Assembly: GCA_900208305.1 (NCBI GenBank)
Contig: OAPG01000003.1
Location: 1,116,001-1,180,000 of the forward strand
Length of the DNA: 64,000 nucleotides
Source: Melanopsichium pennsylvanicum
Taxonomy: Eukaryota; Basidiomycota; Ustilaginomycetes; Ustilaginales
Direction of reading: 5' to 3'
Shown here: in pieces, positions 42,511 to 52,394 of the stretch
Layout: every line of letters begins with the position of its first letter
How positions within the stretch are numbered: position 1 is the stretch's first letter
Notes under the pieces: model-generated
Databases searched by the model: none
Told to the model about the DNA's origin: nothing
Seen by the model: only the letters and a program-made list of their open reading frames with translations
Made by a program: the position numbers and the translations under genes

Positions 42511-45087
42511 CTACCATCCACCACCGCTCTTCTCGACGGGAATCGTACGGCTAGCATCTCTCCTCTCGGACTTTTCCTTAGCTGCTGGTCCCACAGGGTC
42601 ATGGCTAGGAGGCTGCAACCCCTGCGAGTCCATCTCGTTCAAAATATGAGTAAAAGCGTTCTCCAGTCTGGCATCCTTGAGCGCTGCAAAGACGTCCAGA
42701 AAGTCTTCAAAGTGCAATGCACCCGTCTTGGTGAAATCTACCTCGCTCACAATACCACGCAGCGTCGAGTCATCCACTTCAGAGTATCCGATTCGCTGAA
42801 GCACCTCCCTGAGATCCTTCGAGTCGAGTTTTCCGTCTTTGTTCACATCGAGCAGCTCAAACTTGGCTTTCAGCTCGTCCATCTCTTCCGAGCTAAACGA
42901 CGCACGTGCGCTCATGGCGAGTGCGTCCTTGTCGTCAAGAGATGCGTTGCCGAGTGAGGACACCTTGAGCGCCTTCTGCTGACCTTCACGAATGCTTCGC
43001 ATCTGATCAAGCGAAGTTGTCTCCAATTGCTGCACTCGCGCAGGTTGAAGTCCCATGCTAGCCATGAACTCAACTCCTTCAGCCCACTCCTGCTTCTTCC
43101 TCTTCTCATCCCAGCCCAACTCCTCACCCATAACATCAATCACTCGCGGCAACGCGTCGATCGTCGCCTCAGCGTTGAGGAACGACAGTCGAGTACGACG
43201 CGCGATAAAGTCCTGTGCAGTAGCGGCATACTCGCTTCGACACGCGTAACGGATCTCGGCCTCGATGTAAGGGTAGAGCTGATCGATACGCTTTCCATGC
43301 ACGGGCCACCTCTGACCCGTGGGCTCCGCAATGGAGCACACCGACCAGGCTCGGTCGCCATAGGTGTTGGAGAGGTGACGGGCAACATCAGTCTCGAGAC
43401 CGAATCTCTGCAGCAGCTTGACGTACATTGTCTTGGTCCAACCGTGGCTTCCGAGAAGTCGTGTGCTCTTGGTAACGCATCCGCGCTGCGGCTTGAGTTT
43501 GAAGTCCTCGATGGCACGATCAATGGTTTGCTCGGCCATCTCACGGTACGTGGTCCACTTACCACCAGCAATGGTGAGCAAACCGGATTCCGAGACGTTG
43601 ATCATGTGGTTTCGCACCAGAGACTGGGTATCAGTAGCAGCAGGGTCCTTGACCAGAGGTCGGAGACCAGACCAAGCACTGAGCACATCACCACGTCGAA
43701 CCTTGATGTCGGGGCTGAGGTAGCTGCGAACCTCGTCCAAAATCCACTGGATCTCCTCCTCCTTGGGTCGAGGGTGTGCCTCAACCGGAGCTGCAGTGTC
43801 GGTGGTACCGGCGATGGTGTTGCCCTGCCATGGAAGGAAGAAGATGACTCGGCCGTCCGAGGTCTGGGGATCAATCAAGCCCATGTCACGGGGCGAGAAG
43901 TAGCCAGGAAGGGTGATGTGGACACCGGAGGACGCAGCAACAATCTCTTGAGCGGTGGGAGCATCCAGCTTTCGCAAGGTGTCAGAGAAGGGACCAGTGG
44001 CGTTAATGAGGCACTTGCACTTGACATCCCACTCGTCGCCGGTCAGCACATCACGGACACGAGCACCGCAGATTTGATCTGCCTTGCCCGGTACGGCCTT
44101 CTTGTGGAGAGCAACCACCTCGATGTGGTTGGCAACAACGGCACCGTGGTGTACGGCCGTCATGGCGAGAGCGACATTCATTCGGGTGTCGTTGTGCTGA
44201 CCATCGTAGTACACGACGGCACCGGCGAGACCAGCGGATTTGAGCATGGGGAAAGCCTCGAGCGCCTTGCCCTTGCCGAGCACGTAGGAGCTCTCCATGT
44301 TTTGAGAACCAGCAAGAATGTCGTACATCTTGGTACCGGCCCAGTAGTAAGGAATCTGCCACCACTTGTAGACGGGGAGCATGATAGGCAAGTGATCCGA
44401 GAGGTAAGGAGCGATGTGAAGGAAAGTCTTTCGTTCGTGAAGAGCTTCGCGCACCATCTTGTACTGCTCGTAGTCGAGCTCGAAGACGGCTTTTTGGAGG
44501 TAACGGACACCACCGTGGATGAGCTTGGTGGACTTGGACGAGGTTCCGGCACCAAAATCGTCGCGCTCTACCATGGCCACGCTGAGACCACGAGTGGCGG
44601 CATCAACAGCGATACCGGCGCCAGTAGCACCACCACCGACAACGAGGATGTCGAAACCATCACCGTCCTCGTCACCACTGCGGGAAGCGCGGGCCCCTCC
44701 CGACTGCGCAGAGGCAGCGGGGCTGGGGCTGCTGGATTTGGAGTCCTTGGCGAGAGGAAGAAGGCTCGAGTTGTCCGAATCGCCTCGCGAAGCATTGGGT
44801 CGGAGGCTCTTGGCGGAAGACTGCTTGAGCGCCTCGAGCATCTGAGCACGGGTAGGGGGCGACCACAGAGGATGCGGACGGGTGTCACCTGGGACTGTGT
44901 CGGGAGCGTCAGCATACAGGCTGGGCGCAAGAGAGTAGGTGGCTGCAGCACCGCCGGCAAGTGCGACTGCTACGAGCACCGAACGATTGGTCAGGATACG
45001 TCGCTGCGCCGCCTGGGAAGACGACGAAGAAGTTGAGGCAAATCGCACACCCGCACGAGGTGCGACGGTAAGGGGTCTACGGAACAT
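42511..45087 (-). CDS. GUT2: Mitochondrial FAD-dependent glycerol-3-phosphate dehydrogenase with C-terminal EF-hands
   Basis: An 858-residue enzyme of the inner mitochondrial membrane. It oxidises glycerol-3-phosphate to dihydroxyacetone phosphate and passes electrons to ubiquinone. Residues 1-25 are a presequence (MFRRPLTVAPRAGVRFASTS), and a hydrophobic stretch lies near 38-55. A Ser/Ala-rich linker precedes the FAD-binding motif DILVVGGGATGAG (about 147). Family motifs STKLIHGGVRYLQ, YYDGQHNDTRMN, LINATGPFSDTLRK and GGKWTTYREMAEQ follow. Near residue 750 a pair of EF-hands appears: the first loop DVNKDGKLDSKD is canonical and the second (DFTKTGALHFED) is degenerate. This matches animal GPD2 rather than yeast Gut2, which lacks EF-hands, so calcium control is plausible. 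The start is the only ATG fitting the presequence. Confidence 0.95.
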   Translation of the reverse strand: MFRRPLTVAPRAGVRFASTSSSSSQAAQRRILTNRSVLVAVALAGGAAATYSLAPSLYADAPDTVPGDTRPHPLWSPPTRAQMLEALKQSSAKSLRPNASRGDSDNSSLLPLAKDSKSSSPSPAASAQSGGARASRSGDEDGDGFDILVVGGGATGAGIAVDAATRGLSVAMVERDDFGAGTSSKSTKLIHGGVRYLQKAVFELDYEQYKMVREALHERKTFLHIAPYLSDHLPIMLPVYKWWQIPYYWAGTKMYDILAGSQNMESSYVLGKGKALEAFPMLKSAGLAGAVVYYDGQHNDTRMNVALAMTAVHHGAVVANHIEVVALHKKAVPGKADQICGARVRDVLTGDEWDVKCKCLINATGPFSDTLRKLDAPTAQEIVAASSGVHITLPGYFSPRDMGLIDPQTSDGRVIFFLPWQGNTIAGTTDTAAPVEAHPRPKEEEIQWILDEVRSYLSPDIKVRRGDVLSAWSGLRPLVKDPAATDTQSLVRNHMINVSESGLLTIAGGKWTTYREMAEQTIDRAIEDFKLKPQRGCVTKSTRLLGSHGWTKTMYVKLLQRFGLETDVARHLSNTYGDRAWSVCSIAEPTGQRWPVHGKRIDQLYPYIEAEIRYACRSEYAATAQDFIARRTRLSFLNAEATIDALPRVIDVMGEELGWDEKRKKQEWAEGVEFMASMGLQPARVQQLETTSLDQMRSIREGQQKALKVSSLGNASLDDKDALAMSARASFSSEEMDELKAKFELLDVNKDGKLDSKDLREVLQRIGYSEVDDSTLRGIVSEVDFTKTGALHFEDFLDVFAALKDARLENAFTHILNEMDSQGLQPPSHDPVGPAAKEKSERRDASRTIPVEKSGGGW

Positions 45088-47318
45088 CTTCTTGAGATAT
45101 TTCGAGCTGGGCCAGCTCAAGCCAAGTTAGGATGATCGATGATGATGAGAGTCCGAGAAAACGATCGCGAGCAAGTGAATGCTGCAAACTAGGTGGGTAT
45201 CCTGAGGGGTACTAGATGAATGATCCAACCTCGAGTATCAGGGTGGGCGGTTTGGGCAACCGGGAGAAATGGTGGGAATGGGGAAGGGTTTAGATGAGAT
45301 GATGGGAAGAGACAAGGCGTGGACAACGACCAAATTGAAGCGGGAAGGGTCTCTCATTGAAAGCTGTGATGTAGCGAGTGGCTATCCGCACCAAACAACC
45401 CACGACAACATTGCTCTCGGAATACACACTTCGATTACAATCCAAGGCTGCTCTCAGGAGGTGTAGCCGAAGTACAGATCAAATTGGACCGAGTAAGCCA
45501 ACCGTAGAGAAGAGCTCGCAAGATGGGTTTGAGTATGCCGAGCCGGGCATACTGTACGAGGGATCTGATGCCACGAGCGTCTTGGCACGAGCACAAGTAT
45601 GAGCAGGTTCATGTTTCCCGAAAATCGCTGCGGGTTGCGAGCAAAATCAGCGTGGGCGTGCAGCTCAGGAAGAAGAGAAAAATTGCGGATCACGGACCAG
45701 GCGCGCTGCGATCCCTGTCAATTCGTGGACAGATGACGGCATGACTGCACTGTGACAGGATGCATCAGCGACCCAAACAGGTGAAAGTTCAGCCACAAAA
45801 ATAAAGAAAAAAAAAAAAAAAGATGCTGTAAAAATTGTTTATCTAGGAAACGGCTTTAGTAGACGGAATTTTGCCGTTGCAATCGCTCAGCTCGACTCGT
45901 GACTATGGTATCCGCTTAGCAACATCTTGAATGACGAGGTACTTTGTAGGAAGAAGAACGTGAGCGGGTCACGAGATTTAAACACGTTCAGACTACTAAA
46001 TGTTTCTTTGCTTTCACCAAGGCGGAGCGGTGTCCTCTTCCTCGCACACGATGCGCCTGCTCCTGTGGAATTATCATTTTCCTCTGCTTGACGGCCTCGC
46101 TGTACTGTACAGTTCAGCACAAGCTCCCGAGATTTTCTCGAAAGCTCAGTAACAAACGACCTGAACGATGCCATGTCGACGGCTTCCGAAGGAAAAGCAG
46201 ACATTGTGCTTCTTGGTGCGAGTCCCTCGCTTAGCCAAGCTTTGGAAAAGAGCCGATTGGTTTGTGGTTGGACAATAAGCACATGTACTCAAAACAAGGG
46301 TGCTCGCCAAGGTTGAATTTCGAGGGCTCCCTTGCCTCTGGTTTTCTGTGTCTGGCAGTTGGTCGATGCGTGTTTGTTGAGCCTGCTTCTCTTTGACTGA
46401 TTCCTATAAGTGGCAGTGCCGAAAGCCACGTATCATGGTAAAACTTACCTTCAAGACATCGGAAGAACCGTCGCCTCCCCTAGATCTGATCTCGTGCCGC
46501 ATCATCTCGGCTGTCTGCAGCAAGTCTTGTCTGTTGTGTTCGCTTGACCTTCAATCTGAGGCCTGGAATAAGCATGCAGTAGGCAGTGTGCAGGGCAGAG
46601 CGAAGGCCCTCTATTGTTGACTACTCTTCGTAGCTGACAGAAGCGCACATGTTAAGACCCTATCTTGTTGGCTATTAGCCAGTGGCCTTTGGACATGAAC
46701 TGCAATACTCTTTTGGAAGAACATCACGCAAGAATGGAGGAGAGCGAAAGAACACCTCAATATCTTCGTGCTGAGCGAAACAGGCTATATCAATCGACCG
46801 TGTTTCAACACGCGATTCCAATGCACCCATTGCCGTGCTCTCAGAGCTGAAGGATTCATTATCACGGTCTTGGCAAGAACGCCTGCCGTATTATTGATTT
46901 TGGTACGGTGCAAATTCCGGAAGATCTACAGTTCCCTTGGCGGTTTCAATATGACGTTGATGCTGCAGCTACAAGTGAATTGGGTCTTGTCACCACGCTC
47001 TCTTCGCGCTTTTCGGCGCTTGGAGAATTGACAATTCCCAACTGCCGCACACGTACGGTATTTGTACCTTGAATAGTATCGGACTGATCGCTCTCAGCTC
47101 GTTCCATGTGTCACTGCTCGAGACCGTGCAGCCAAGCAATTCGTCACGAGATGACTATGTTCGATCACGAGGGGTATGCAACACAAATATACAGTGTCTA
47201 GGTCCAGCATTGCAGCGGGACTAGAGCTTAACACTTGTCACCAAGGACGTTGGCGGACACTTGTTTCCAAGGACGTTGATGGCGGCTGGAATGGTAGCTG
47301 GCTCGATCCCATACTTTT
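45088..47318. other. Long intergenic region
   Basis: I can support no gene in this 2.2 kb. Short open frames exist but show no domain, signal peptide or biased codon use. It contains an A run (about 45809-45821) and the palindrome ACTGTACAGT at 46104-46113. The GPDH promoter must lie at its left edge. Confidence 0.5.
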
Positions 47319-47831
47319 CTAGACTTTGACTGCTGCCGCTTTCTTCTCCTCCTCAGCCTTCAGGGCAGCCCTCTCCTTCTCGTCTCCGGCTTCTCTCTTC
47401 TCAGCATCAGCCTTAGCCGCCTTCTCCACCTCCTCTTGCTTTTTCGCACTCCTCACTGCAGCATCCTCCTCAGCCTCGAGCGCAACAGCCTTTTTCCTAG
47501 CCTCCGTGATCTGCTTCCTCTGCTCCCTACCTTCCTTAGTGAACAAGTTCGACAGAACTTGCTTGCTGCCTACCTGCGTTAGCATAGTGTTGGCTCCTTC
47601 TGGGACAGTGTTTGTGACTGTATAAGTGTAGAATGATCGGTCTGGTCGCTCCGACCATGGAACTCGGTAGCAGCAGCTAATCGCAGCGAGTAGGTCACAC
47701 AGAGTGACGACGATACCGATGATACCTCGAACGAGCACAGCTCCAACCTCACCAATGGCAAGGAAGACGTTCTCGAGAAACTCGCCGAGATAGCTGAAGG
47801 TTGAAGCCAAACAGGAGAAGACGGAGCCCAT
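47319..47831 (-). CDS. Small membrane-associated protein with acylation-type N-terminus
   Basis: A 170-residue hypothetical protein. The N-terminus MGSVFSCLAS has Gly2 and Ser6, the pattern for N-myristoylation, followed by Cys7, a likely palmitoylation site. Residues 18-53 are hydrophobic (NVFLAIGEVGAVLVRGIIGI, then VVTLCDLLAAISCC), enough for one membrane helix or hairpin. A middle part (about 60-100) looks soluble. The last 65 residues are Lys/Glu/Ala-rich and probably a long helix or coiled coil (EARKKAVALEAEEDAAV, EEVEKAAKADAEK). I recall similar short fungal proteins with an MGxxFS start and hydrophobic middle, but their function is not known to me. It stands alone between long gene-free stretches, and its function is unknown. 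Confidence 0.65.
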   Translation of the reverse strand: MGSVFSCLASTFSYLGEFLENVFLAIGEVGAVLVRGIIGIVVTLCDLLAAISCCYRVPWSERPDRSFYTYTVTNTVPEGANTMLTQVGSKQVLSNLFTKEGREQRKQITEARKKAVALEAEEDAAVRSAKKQEEVEKAAKADAEKREAGDEKERAALKAEEEKKAAAVKV

Positions 47832-48934
47832 GATTGCAAATTGATCGTATCAATCGTCTTCTGTTTGGGTAGAGAGATGAAGTAGTGGAGTGGATGAGAG
47901 CAGTTGTGGCGTTCAAGATCTTAAAACTTCATTACATTGAGCTAGCTGCTGAGGAGACTCGAGGACATGATAGACGTGATGAGAAGGTGAGGAGACGAAG
48001 CTAGTCGACATGGGTTGCAGGCAGCTCATAAGTCATAGTAAGAGTCTGCTGCATTTGGATAATTCTCAGCACAGGATGTGTGTCCAAGGTTCCGTGCTAG
48101 CAGCCTGGGGGTGAAGGGGCAGGCTACGAAAAATATCATGCGGGGTTCTACACCCTGCACTCTGCGCTCCGCACTATGCCCCTCAATCTCATACAAAGTG
48201 TTGGTCTCGGAACGTGTTGAGTTGACAGTCCAGTCTGGTCCTGCCCCTATTCACGGCTGTGTCCCATGCATCTCGTTCAGGGGCATGGGTCGCCATTCTT
48301 TGCCGCGCCTCCGACTCTTTAGACAGAAGGAAGCTGGCCATACGGCTCTCTGCATTTGAATTTCCTCAAGAAAGCGTGGATTTGCCTCGTCGGCATTCAT
48401 GTCTCCTTCGCTAGTCGTCAGCAACGTCGATCGAGCCGTACTGCCATATGAGATGCTGAGAGAAGGTCATAAGTGTCAAAAGCTGATTTTTCAGGGTCCG
48501 AAAGCGTGGTTCTGCTTAGCCGAAGCCCTTTTTCTTCGGCCAGAGATACACTTCCTTCCTGTTCCAATATTATTCGGCAGGCAACGTCCAAGTCTCCTTT
48601 TCTGCACAGTCGGTTGGCGTGCTCAAGTTGTACATTAACCCAGACAGTCACTGAGCTGCATTGAAGCCGGTGCTGGGCAGTATATCACAGCAATGTGAGC
48701 CATTATGCGTCGCAAAAGGACCACGTTGAAGCGGCAATTTTTTTATTTGTTAGATCCGGGCCATAACGGCACAAAGGCCGGCGAGTGGAGTCTGTGATGA
48801 GATTTTTGAGCTTTCGGTCGGATCTTCCACCCTTTTTATATTATAAAAAAAGACGAAAGAGAAGAACACCAACTCTAGTCTGATTTCATCCTTACTTATC
48901 CACTGTCACCGCACCTTCCCTTCCGAAGCTGATC
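47832..48934. other. Divergent intergenic region
   Basis: About 1.1 kb between the small membrane protein and the RPAP3-like gene. Several short open frames are present, but none looks like a protein. Confidence 0.5.
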
Positions 48935-50194
48935 ATGATGACGCGAGACGCCCAATCAGACAGGGAGCAGGCGGAAAAATTCAAGCAACTGGGCAATGAA
49001 GCCTTCCGAAAACAACAATGGGCTGAGGCCATCGGGCACTATTCTGCAGCGCAATTGTCCGATCCGAACGAGGCGACCTATCCACTAAATCGCGCCATGG
49101 CGTACTTAAAGTTGGGCAAGTTCCTCGATGCCGAGCGGGACTGCACCACTGCGCTATCCATGTCACCTAACAATGTCAAAGCTCTTTACAGGAGAGCGAC
49201 AGCAAGTATTGGAGCGAATGAGCTTGAGAAGGCGGTTGAAGATTACGAGGCGGTGATTCGGCTGGATCCGAAAAATGCTGAGGCCAAAGCTGGACTGGCA
49301 AAGGCTTGTCAGGCTCTTGAATCCCAGAAGTCAATGAGTTCAGAGCCATTGGATCTGACGAAGCTCGGAACAGGATTGGACAAAGCCTCTGAACATATTG
49401 GCAGTCCTGATGTCGCATCCGATCCAAGATTTAGCATCATGTCCAAGGAAACAAATAACTCGGTCGAGGCAGCGAGAAAATTCCTACAGCAGATTGGCAT
49501 GTCCGATGCTGCGAATCAAGAATCTGACCTCGAACCGAAAGCTTCAACGAGCGCCTTGCCCGACAAATTCCCAGGCGAGACAGGTGGTTTACTCCGCGAA
49601 GTGACCACTCGGAAAACCGCAACCAAGCCAGCAGTCCAACCAGATACTGCAATTGCGATGACGCTCTCTTCCTCAGTGAGTGCACTCGCAGCGCGATTTA
49701 ACGAAGAAACATCTACTGCGCCACATTTACAATCAACTGGCGCTGCTGCCAAAAAGACGGCATCGGCACTCAATTTTGGCGTATCGGCCTCGCAAAACAC
49801 TGCCGTCACACCTTCTGCGCAAGTGAGACAAGAAATTCGAGCATACTCGGGCAGGATGACCTCCCTTGAATTCCAGAAGAAGTGGAAGAGCAAGTCAGTG
49901 CGCTTACAGCTGCTCTTGTCCATTGATCCCGACTCAATACCACGCATGATAGATGCGATGTTGGATCCGCAACTGGTTGGGGAGATACTGCAAACGGTCG
50001 CTGATGGTTACCGCGCCGACCAGCAAAGTGTGGAACTGCTCAAGTTGGCTGAAGCTATGCTCGTGGTGCTTGCCCGGTGCAAGCGCTTCGGCATGACAGT
50101 ATGCATGCTCGATGACACCGAGAAGGGTCATGCAGCGTATCTGGTTAACATCACAGGCAGATCCGACTTGAAATCCATCTGGGAAGTGGCATGA
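48935..50194 (+). CDS. RPAP3-like TPR co-chaperone
   Basis: A 419-residue protein with three TPR units at about residues 14-115: AEKFKQLGNEAFRKQQWAEA, ATYPLNRAMAYLKLGKFLDA and VKALYRRATASIGANELEKA. The basic residues typical of Hsp90/Hsp70 tail clamps are present. A low-complexity Ser/Ala linker follows (120-305). The C-terminal about 110 residues match the RPAP3 C-terminal domain: MTSLEFQKKWKSKSVRLQLL, DPDSIPRMIDAMLDPQLVGE and RCKRFGMTVCMLDDTEK. Proteins of this type join Hsp90 to the R2TP complex for assembly of RNA polymerases, snoRNPs and PIKK kinases. Human RPAP3 has two TPR domains and yeast Tah1 has one but no C-terminal domain, so this protein is intermediate. There is no intron. The second ATG at 48938 is an equal start. 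Confidence 0.85.
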   Translation: MMTRDAQSDREQAEKFKQLGNEAFRKQQWAEAIGHYSAAQLSDPNEATYPLNRAMAYLKLGKFLDAERDCTTALSMSPNNVKALYRRATASIGANELEKAVEDYEAVIRLDPKNAEAKAGLAKACQALESQKSMSSEPLDLTKLGTGLDKASEHIGSPDVASDPRFSIMSKETNNSVEAARKFLQQIGMSDAANQESDLEPKASTSALPDKFPGETGGLLREVTTRKTATKPAVQPDTAIAMTLSSSVSALAARFNEETSTAPHLQSTGAAAKKTASALNFGVSASQNTAVTPSAQVRQEIRAYSGRMTSLEFQKKWKSKSVRLQLLLSIDPDSIPRMIDAMLDPQLVGEILQTVADGYRADQQSVELLKLAEAMLVVLARCKRFGMTVCMLDDTEKGHAAYLVNITGRSDLKSIWEVA

Positions 50195-50511
50195 TCGCCG
50201 TTCGGCTCGGCCGAACCATATTGATGATCACATCTGCTATGATCCGTGTACTGTATGAATGTGCAGTTCAGTTTTAGAACGTGCGTGTGCAGCCATGCTA
50301 TGTACTTGAGTCGAAGTTGAGAAGATCTCAACGTTGGAAGTGAAGAAAAGCTGCTCCGTTTCATACACTCGCATCCGAGGTGGAACCGAATTTACTCATA
50401 AAGCCGCTCAAGTCACCGGCTAGTTCGCACGGACTCGGTACCAGCCGACACGCCTCGTCTCCCCAACTAACGACACCTAATTCCTCCGACCCCACCCCAT
50501 CATCTATTCTT
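50195..50511. other. Short intergenic region
   Basis: Only about 320 bp lie between the RPAP3-like stop and the aminotransferase ATG, both on the plus strand. It must contain the first gene's 3' end and the second gene's promoter. A TACTGTA heptamer lies near 50250. Confidence 0.5.
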
Positions 50512-52394
50512 ATGGCCCAAGCCTTTGCAAAGTTCATGCCGACTGCCTTCATCCGGCCGCTCTCAACCAATACAGCCCGACCTCTTCAAGCTTGCTTAGG
50601 CAGAACTCGAGCCTCGAGATTCATCATGACTGCACCATCGGTACCTGGATACGACTTCAATCCCAACCTCCACGTCCACACTATCGGTCCGCCAGTGCAG
50701 ATCGGCGCAAAATGGGCTGCGTCGTATCCATCCATTTCCTCGCCCCTAGCAGGCGCTGACGTTCTCCCGCATTTTCCACTGCTTAACTTAGCTCAGGGCG
50801 TTCCTGGTCACCCGCCCACGTCAGCGCTGCTTGAACGTATCCAATTCGAGTCTCGGCCAGAGAACGTATCGTCTCCAGCAGGGCATACACACGGCTACGG
50901 ACCAGTCTTTGGCGATCCCAAGCTTCGTCAAGCCGTTGCAAGAGACATCAACAGAGTCTACAGAACCTCAGGCAAGGGGGACAAGAATCAAGTCACAGAG
51001 GAGAGTGTTGCTATTACCGCCGGCTGCAACCTCGCGTTTACGGCCGTTGCCACCTCGATCGCCGCTCCAGGAGACGCACTCATCGTGTGCGACCCTTGGT
51101 ACTTCAACCATCAGATGACTATGACAGCGTTTGGAATTCAGATTGCCACTGTGCACACAAAGCCGCCGGACTACTTCCCGGACATCCATATGATCCGTGC
51201 TTTGCTGGCAAGCGACAGCCGAGCATCCAAGAAGACAATCAAGGGGGTCGTGCTCGTCACACCAAATAATCCCACCGGCGCTATCTATCCGTCGGATCTG
51301 ATCCGTGACATTGCGGTACTTTGTAAAGAATACCATGTAGCGCTCATTCTGGACGAAACGTAAGTTACAATCTGCCACAGGTTCAGACTGCGAAAGACCA
51401 AAGTCGGTGGTCTCCGCGGACGGCCTTCTCAAGTTCGGATAAAGCTGGATGATATCGTCGCATTTTCATGCAACCCAATTTCGCTGACCTTCCGATCAAT
51501 CTCAATCTCGATTTCGATCCGCGCCGATCTACCAGCTACCGAGACTTCCTGTTGACAGGAAGCGACCTTGACGATGTAGCGGCTCAATCGACTGAGTCCA
51601 GCACAGCCTTTTCACTCCCATACAACTTTGCTCGTCCCCATGAACTTTTCGAAGATGCCCCGGCCGGCTTAGCAGAGAAAAGCTGGGATCCTGACTGGGA
51701 CTGGCGAAGCACCATCATACACCTCTTCTCCTTCTCGAAGTCCTTTGCCATTCCAGGCCATCGCCTCGGTGGCTTTGTCGCACACCCGGCCTTCCTGCAA
51801 CAAAAGACAATAGATAGCGCAGGCTCAGACAATCTCGTCTTCGGTCCTACAGCTAAAGCGCTCGACAACTTCCAAGTCGCCCCACCTCGCACCGACACAC
51901 AACGCGCCGTGGCATGGGCGATCGAAGACCCAGGGCAGCTCGAATGGCGCGCTCAAGTGGCAAGCGAGCTTCGTGTACGCAGACGCGCCTTCATCGAAGG
52001 CCTCTCGTCCCCTGTTGCGCCGTTTCTGAATGAAGATGCTAGTGCACTAGCAGGACAAGGATCACAAACGCGTCTGGCCAAGTCGCCGAAGGAATGGGGC
52101 TGGCATGTCGACTCGGCGGGTGCCTATTACGTGTTCTTGCGTCACCCTTTCAGCGACGTTCCGTCAGACAAGGTTGCCCAGGCATTGGCCGAGTTGGTTG
52201 GTGTAGTTGTGCTGCCTGGTGCCTTCTTCATGCCGACTGACGCTCATAGCACGGGTGACTCGTCAGGAGGACGGTTGCGAGTCTCAGTAGCAAACGTCTC
52301 TACAGAGAAATTAACGAAATTGCCGGAGAGGCTGGCAATTTTGAGTGAATTGTGGGAGAAGAAGGGTGCTGGATGGGGAATTGCTACCAAGTGA
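50512..52394 (+). CDS. PLP-dependent class I/II aminotransferase (two exons)
   Basis: The coding sequence is 50512-51359 joined to 51536-52394, giving 568 residues. It is a fold-type I pyridoxal-phosphate aminotransferase. The conserved elements are LLNLAQGVPGHPPTSALL, AGHTHGYGPVFGDPKLRQAV, ITAGCNLAFTAV, DPWYFNHQMTMTAFGI and TPNNPTGAIYP (about 253). LILDETYRDF (Asp about 281) spans the splice site, and the Schiff-base Lys is in FSFSKSFAIPGHRLGGF (about 352). The 176 bp intron (GTAAGT donor, CTACCAG acceptor, phase 2) joins the two halves without a gap. The first about 38 residues look like a mitochondrial presequence. A second in-frame ATG at 50626 would give a cytosolic form. The substrate is not evident; kynurenine- and aspartate-type enzymes are both possible. 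Confidence 0.88.

Noticed and set aside
43027..45036. A 669-codon open frame on the + strand opposite the glycerol-3-phosphate dehydrogenase gene
   Set aside because: Antisense openness from GC-rich third positions. The sense strand is a complete known enzyme.
45128..47300. Short open frames in the 45.1-47.3 kb gap considered as a second transposon relic
   Set aside because: No DDE, integrase or reverse transcriptase motif could be read in any frame.
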